A stretch of 38,021 bases of DNA from assembly GCF_013415325.1 (NCBI RefSeq), contig NZ_JACBYE010000044.1, positions 1 to 38,021 on the forward strand. Reading direction: 5' to 3'. A program made the translations under genes and the position numbers. Below are positions 34,879-38,021 of this stretch, one piece after another; position 1 is the first letter of the stretch; each line of letters begins with the position of its first letter. The notes below the pieces were generated by a model. The model saw nothing but the letters and a program-made list of their open reading frames with translations. It did no database searches and was not told where the DNA came from. This stretch comes from Sanguibacter inulinus. GTDB lineage: Bacteria; Actinomycetota; Actinomycetes; Actinomycetales; Cellulomonadaceae.

Positions 34879-36054
34879 ATGTCGGCTGACGGACGTCCCC
34901 GGCTGGGGATCGGGATGGTGGGCCACTCGTTCATGGGTGCCGCCCACTCGCAGGCGTGGCGCACCGCCCCACGGTTCTTCGACCTGCCGCTGCAGACCGA
35001 GATGACCGCTGTCGCAGGACGCACGGCCGAGAGCGCGCAGGCGGCTGCGGACAGGCTGGGCTGGCTCGGCTCCGAGGCGAGCTGGAAGGACCTGGTCGCC
35101 CGCGACGACGTCGACCTGGTCGACATCTGCACCCCTGGAGACACGCACGCCGAGATCGCGATCGCGGCACTCGAGGCGGGCAAGCATGTGCTCTGCGAGA
35201 AGCCCTTGGCCAACTCGGTCGCAGAGGCGACGCAGATGGCCGATGCGGCCGACGCCGCCGCAGAGCGCGGCGTCCTCGCGATGGTCGGCTTCACCTACCG
35301 CCGGGTCCCGGCGATCCAGCTCGCCCGACGCCTGGTCGAGGAGGGCCGCATCGGGACAGTGCGCCACGTCCGGGCCCAGTACCTCCAGGACTGGCTCACG
35401 GACGAGGAGTCTCCGCTCAGCTGGCGCCTCGACAAGGACAGAGCCGGTTCGGGGGCTCTCGGAGACATCGGTGCGCACGTGATCGACCTCGCCCAGTTCG
35501 TCACGGGGGAGCAGATCACGGGGGTGTCCGGGATGCTCGAGACCTTCGTCGCCGAACGGCCCCTCGCCGAGAGCTCGGCCGGGCTGTCCGCTGTCGCGGG
35601 GAGCGGTCGCGGTCCAGTCACCGTCGACGACGCCGCGGCCTTCCTCGCCCGGATGTCCGGGGGAGGGATCGCCGTCTTCGAGGCCACCCGCTTCGCGGCC
35701 GGGCGAAAGAACGCCATCAGGCTCGAGATCAACGGCTCGCGCGGCTCGGTCGCCTTCGACTTCGAAGACATGAACGTGCTCCACCTCTACGACGCCGACG
35801 AAGACGCCGAGACCGCCGGCTTCCGCAGGATCGTGGTGACCGAGCCGGGCCATCCCTACCTCTCGCACTGGTGGCCCGCCGGTCACGGGCTCGGCTACGA
35901 GCACGCCTTCACCCACCAGGTGGTCGACCTCGTCGGCGCGGTCGCGGCCGGCACCCCGCCGGCGCCCAGCTTCCGTGACGGGCTCACCGTGCAGAAGGTG
36001 CTCGCCGCGGTCGAGGAGTCAGCGGCTGACGCGAGCGCCTGGCGGACGGTCTGA
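34879..36054 (+). CDS. Gfo/Idh/MocA family oxidoreductase
   Basis: The 391-residue protein has an N-terminal Rossmann domain (GIGMVGHSFMGAAHSQAW at about 10-27, slightly unusual glycine loop), the conserved EKP motif (Lys108 in CEKPLANS) and the C-terminal alpha/beta domain with GDIGAHVIDLAQFV, where Asp and His take part in catalysis. The family oxidises or reduces sugars, sugar acids or inositols with NAD(P). Its position after a CUT2 importer and before a TIM-barrel isomerase-like gene suggests the first catabolic step on the imported compound, for example oxidation to a keto-sugar. GAAGGGAG lies six bases before the ATG. The stop codon is part of a 7-bp tandem repeat (36051-36092). Confidence 0.92.
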   Translation: MSADGRPRLGIGMVGHSFMGAAHSQAWRTAPRFFDLPLQTEMTAVAGRTAESAQAAADRLGWLGSEASWKDLVARDDVDLVDICTPGDTHAEIAIAALEAGKHVLCEKPLANSVAEATQMADAADAAAERGVLAMVGFTYRRVPAIQLARRLVEEGRIGTVRHVRAQYLQDWLTDEESPLSWRLDKDRAGSGALGDIGAHVIDLAQFVTGEQITGVSGMLETFVAERPLAESSAGLSAVAGSGRGPVTVDDAAAFLARMSGGGIAVFEATRFAAGRKNAIRLEINGSRGSVAFDFEDMNVLHLYDADEDAETAGFRRIVVTEPGHPYLSHWWPAGHGLGYEHAFTHQVVDLVGAVAAGTPPAPSFRDGLTVQKVLAAVEESAADASAWRTV

Positions 36055-36092
36055 TCCCTGATCCCTGATCCCTGATCCCCGAGCCCCGATCC
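36051..36092 (+). repeat. 7-bp minisatellite over the stop codon of the oxidoreductase gene
   Basis: CTGATCC occurs four times without error at 36051, 36058, 36065 and 36072, followed by the degenerate units CCGAGCC and CCGATCC. The first unit contains the TGA stop of the preceding gene. Because every unit contains TGA, loss or gain of a unit leaves the protein end intact. Confidence 0.95.
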
Positions 36093-36143
36093 CTGGTCGC
36101 ACCGCTCGCCCCGGTCGTGCTGATCGCCGGGGTGGACCGCACC

Positions 36144-36163
36144 CGTCGGACCGCGCTCCGACG
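36144..36163 (+). other. Small hairpin between the dehydrogenase and TIM-barrel genes
   Basis: CGTCGGA and TCCGACG pair over seven bases around CCGCGC. It lies within the 258-base gap 36055-36312, which otherwise holds the 7-bp repeat and no gene that I can support. A separate promoter for the following gene may exist here but none is clear. Confidence 0.4.
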
Positions 36164-36312
36164 AGCCACGCACTGTGGGGTGTTCACGGACGGGCCGCAA
36201 CCTGGCCTCAGCACGGGTCGGTCGCGTCCGACCCACGCAAGAACAGGCCGCGCAGGTGCGGCCGACGGCACGACGGAGCAGTCGTGCCGCAGACCTCTCG
36301 AAGGAGTCCCTC

Positions 36313-37314
36313 ATGGTCCGACCGATCACCCTCTTCACAGGCCAGTGGGCCGACCTGCCCTTCGAGGAGGTCGCGCGTCTCGCGGCCGGCTGGGGGTACG
36401 ACGGCCTGGAGATCGCCTGCTGGGGCGACCATCTAGACCCGTGGCGCTGGGACGACGACGCCTACGTGCAGGGAAGGCTGGACGTCCTGGCCGAGCACGG
36501 TCTGCAGGTCCACGCGATCTCCAACCACCTCAAGGGTCAGGCGGTCTGCGACGACCCGATCGACCAGCGGCACCGCGACATCCTGCCCGACGTCGTGTGG
36601 GGAGACGGAGACCCCGAGGGGGTGCGCCAGCGCGCGGCCGAGGAGATGAAGCACACCGCCCGGCTCGCGGCCCGGCTCGGGGTGAAGACCGTCGTGGGCT
36701 TCACGGGGTCCTCGATCTGGAAGTACGTCGCGATGTTCCCGCCCGTGAGCCAGCAGGCCGTGGACGCCGGCTACCAGGACTTCGCCGACCGCTGGAACCC
36801 GATCCTCGACGTCTTCGACGAGGTGGGCGTGAGGTTCGCGCACGAGGTCCACCCGAGCGAGATCGCCTACGACTACTGGACGACGGTCCGCACCCTCGAG
36901 GCGATCGGGCACAGGGAGGCCTTCGGTCTGAACTGGGACCCGAGCCACATGGTCTGGCAGGACATCGACCCGGTCGGGTTCCTCTGGGACTTCAAGGACA
37001 GGATCTACCACGTCGACTGCAAGGACACGAAGAAGCGGATGCACAACGGCCGCAACTCGCGCCTCGGCTCGCACCTCGCCTGGGCTGACGGGCGCCGCGG
37101 GTGGGACTTCATCTCGACAGGGCGCGGCGACGTCCCCTGGGAGGACGCCTTCCGCATGCTCAACACCATCGGCTACGCGGGCCCGATCTCGATCGAGTGG
37201 GAGGACGCAGGGATGGACCGGCTGGTAGGAGCGCCCGAGGCTCTCGAGCTCGTGCGCCGTCTGGCGCTCGACGCCCCCGACGTCGCCTTCGACGCAGCGT
37301 TCAGCGCGCGGTGA
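36313..37314 (+). CDS. Xylose-isomerase-like TIM-barrel protein (sugar phosphate isomerase/epimerase family)
   Basis: The 333-residue protein belongs to the AP-endonuclease-2/xylose-isomerase-like superfamily, which includes IolE, IolI and tagatose epimerase. Metal-binding positions can be seen: Glu178 in FAHEVHPSE, Asp209 and His212 in [11 protein letters not shown], His233 in IYHVDCKD and Glu295 in ISIEWEDAG. The N-terminal [36 protein letters not shown] is typical of a subgroup that travels with Gfo/Idh/MocA dehydrogenases. Epimerase, isomerase, dehydratase or 3-keto-glycoside-processing activity are all possible. AAGGAG lies six bases before the ATG. Despite a 258-base gap it is probably part of the same sugar route. 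Confidence 0.88.
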   Translation: MVRPITLFTGQWADLPFEEVARLAAGWGYDGLEIACWGDHLDPWRWDDDAYVQGRLDVLAEHGLQVHAISNHLKGQAVCDDPIDQRHRDILPDVVWGDGDPEGVRQRAAEEMKHTARLAARLGVKTVVGFTGSSIWKYVAMFPPVSQQAVDAGYQDFADRWNPILDVFDEVGVRFAHEVHPSEIAYDYWTTVRTLEAIGHREAFGLNWDPSHMVWQDIDPVGFLWDFKDRIYHVDCKDTKKRMHNGRNSRLGSHLAWADGRRGWDFISTGRGDVPWEDAFRMLNTIGYAGPISIEWEDAGMDRLVGAPEALELVRRLALDAPDVAFDAAFSAR

Positions 37315-37335
37315 GCATCGGCGCCCCTGGGAGCG

Positions 37336-37413
37336 CCTGCTCGCCACCCGGACCGGCGGCGACCGGGGTGGGCCCGAGGGGGACGCACGGACCGCGCAGC
37401 GATGGCGAGCAGG
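37336..37413. terminator. Long inverted repeat downstream of the sugar cluster
   Basis: CCTGCTCGCCA (37336-37346) and TGGCGAGCAGG (37403-37413) are perfect 11-base complements with a 56-base, very GC-rich middle. It lies between the end of the sugar cluster and the first rrn promoter and may insulate the two. It lacks a T-run and the loop is large, so the terminator role is tentative. Confidence 0.4.
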
Positions 37414-37439
37414 GGTGACTGCGGTCACCGTCGACGGGT

Positions 37440-37468
37440 TTGGCGGCTGGGCTGACGTCGCGTAATGT
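37440..37468 (+). promoter_or_regulatory. rrn promoter P1
   Basis: TTGGCG (37440-37445) and TAATGT (37463-37468) are spaced by 17 bases. It is the most upstream member of a series of promoter-like pairs before the rRNA leader. Confidence 0.6.
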
Positions 37469-37572
37469 TCTCGACGTCAGCCCGACAGGGAGGCACAGAC
37501 ACCACTGCGAAGCTCTTCGGAGCCGGCGCGAAGTGGCTGGTCCCGGGGTCCTGACTTCTCCGCACGAAGGTC

Positions 37573-37601
37573 TACTCAGGCTCGCCTGGGACTGGTAGTG
37601 T
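37573..37601 (+). promoter_or_regulatory. Possible rrn promoter P2
   Basis: TAGTGT (37596-37601) has a weak -35, TACTCA (37573-37578), at 17 bases. A hairpin with the arms GACAGCG/CGCTGTC (37617-37634) follows the expected start. Confidence 0.4.
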
Positions 37602-37665
37602 CGAGAGCCTGGTTCGGACAGCGGTCACGCTGTCTGGCATCGGCCCGAGTCGCTCGTGAGAGTGG

Positions 37666-37694
37666 TTCGGAGGGCCGCGAAGATCAGGTAGTCT
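37666..37694 (+). promoter_or_regulatory. Possible rrn promoter P3
   Basis: TTCGGA (37666-37671) and TAGTCT (37689-37694) are spaced by 17 bases. Confidence 0.45.
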
Positions 37695-37738
37695 TCACCA
37701 GGCCCGCTTGACCGGGTTAACGCGCTGGAAACGGCGGG

Positions 37739-37767
37739 TTGACGCAGGGAAGCGAGTCGGGTAAGTT
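37739..37767 (+). promoter_or_regulatory. rrn promoter P4, proximal
   Basis: TTGACG (37739-37744) and TAAGTT (37762-37767) are spaced by 17 bases. This is the strongest match of the series and the closest to the leader; transcription should begin near 37774. Confidence 0.7.
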
Positions 37768-37774
37768 TGAACGG

Positions 37775-38021
37775 TTGCCTCACGCCAGACGCTCAGTTAT
37801 GAGTGAACGGGTGATGCGCGTCCGCTCCTTGAGAACTCAACAGTGTGCTTAATAGTCAATGCCAAGACCCCTTGTCTTGGATTGGTGCTCGGCCTTTCGG
37901 TCGGGGCTGGTCTGATGGCAAGGTTTATTTGGTATGAATTGAAAACGCAAGTTTTCGGTTTGTAGCCTTGATTAATCAAGTTCTCTCTTTGCAGGGAGGC
38001 TTGCTTCGTATGGTTGTTAAC
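37775..38021 (+). other. Pre-16S rRNA leader (16S gene begins beyond the window)
   Basis: This stretch is markedly richer in A and T than the rest of the window and contains the motif CTTGAGAACTCAACAGTGTG (37828-37847), which is found upstream of 16S rRNA genes in actinobacteria and is tied to antitermination and processing. Structures visible: hairpin CCAAGAC/GTCTTGG (37862-37880), a seven-pair stem with wobble pairs and a TTTC loop (37888-37905), GAAAAC-GCAA-GTTTTC with a GNRA loop (37941-37956), and the 14-base palindrome CTTGATTAATCAAG (37967-37980). The mature 16S start (the AGAGTTTGATC region) is not reached. There is no protein gene in 37315-38021. Confidence 0.8.

Noticed and set aside
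36055-36312. A small gene between the oxidoreductase and the TIM-barrel gene
   Set aside because: Open frames exist but start in or run through the 7-bp repeat, lack ribosome sites, and have compositions unlike the neighbouring genes.
37775-38021. The 16S rRNA gene itself
   Set aside because: The conserved 5' end of mature 16S rRNA (AGAGTTTGATC region) is not present up to the last base; only the leader is in the window.

Overview
The window is about 70% GC, with strong G/C bias at third codon positions, GTG starts, ATGA/GTGA stop-start overlaps and many promoters whose -10 box lies 6-8 bases from a start codon. With the GlgE glucan pathway, the etfBA-cysteine desulfurase-mnmA-ligA gene order and an actinobacterial pre-16S leader motif, this points to a high-GC actinomycete, probably of the Micrococcales (Cellulomonas/Sanguibacter/Oerskovia-like; the genus is inferred from memory of protein style, not proven). 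Nothing in the window looks like a phage, transposon, integron or CRISPR array.

Layout. 1-2058 (+): the end of an exported or surface protein of unknown function, then a thioredoxin-fold/TPR protein without the CxxC motif. 2232-3515 (-): a secreted NlpC/P60-like peptidase with a C-terminal array of 41-residue repeats. 3720-11552 (-): a compact glucan operon glgE-treS-mak-glgB. 11750-14317 (+): glucan phosphorylase glgP, divergent from glgE. 14415-17811: two small GNAT acetyltransferases overlapping tail to tail, and glgX (-), which overlaps the second of them. 17926-24716 (+): etfB-etfA, then cysteine desulfurase-mnmA-MetE-like-MFS exporter, the last four joined by overlaps. 24810-26882 (-): prolyl oligopeptidase, divergent from ligA (27073-29586, +). 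29607-30794 (-): ROK regulator, divergent from a CUT2-type sugar ABC transporter (ATPase, permease, lipoprotein) that is followed by a Gfo/Idh/MocA dehydrogenase and a xylose-isomerase-like TIM-barrel protein (to 37314). 37315-38021: no protein gene. This stretch holds an inverted repeat, a ladder of likely rrn promoters and the AT-rich pre-16S leader. The 16S gene itself starts beyond the right edge.

How the genes work together. TreS and maltokinase convert trehalose through maltose to maltose-1-phosphate. GlgE polymerises this into linear alpha-1,4-glucan and GlgB branches it. GlgP and GlgX, in separate transcription units next door, take the polymer apart. Build-up and breakdown are therefore neighbours but separately promoted. 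Cysteine desulfurase and MnmA form a sulfur-relay pair for tRNA 2-thiouridine. The right-hand cluster looks like a ROK-controlled uptake and oxidation/isomerisation route for an unidentified sugar or polyol.

No clearly new system stands out. The points most worth following up are the near-identical 123-bp repeats of the secreted peptidase, in-frame 9-bp microsatellites in glgX, a 7-bp minisatellite covering the stop codon of the dehydrogenase, the MetE-like protein without the usual zinc cysteine, the many leaderless-type promoters, the undetermined sugar pathway, and alternative foldings of the rRNA leader.
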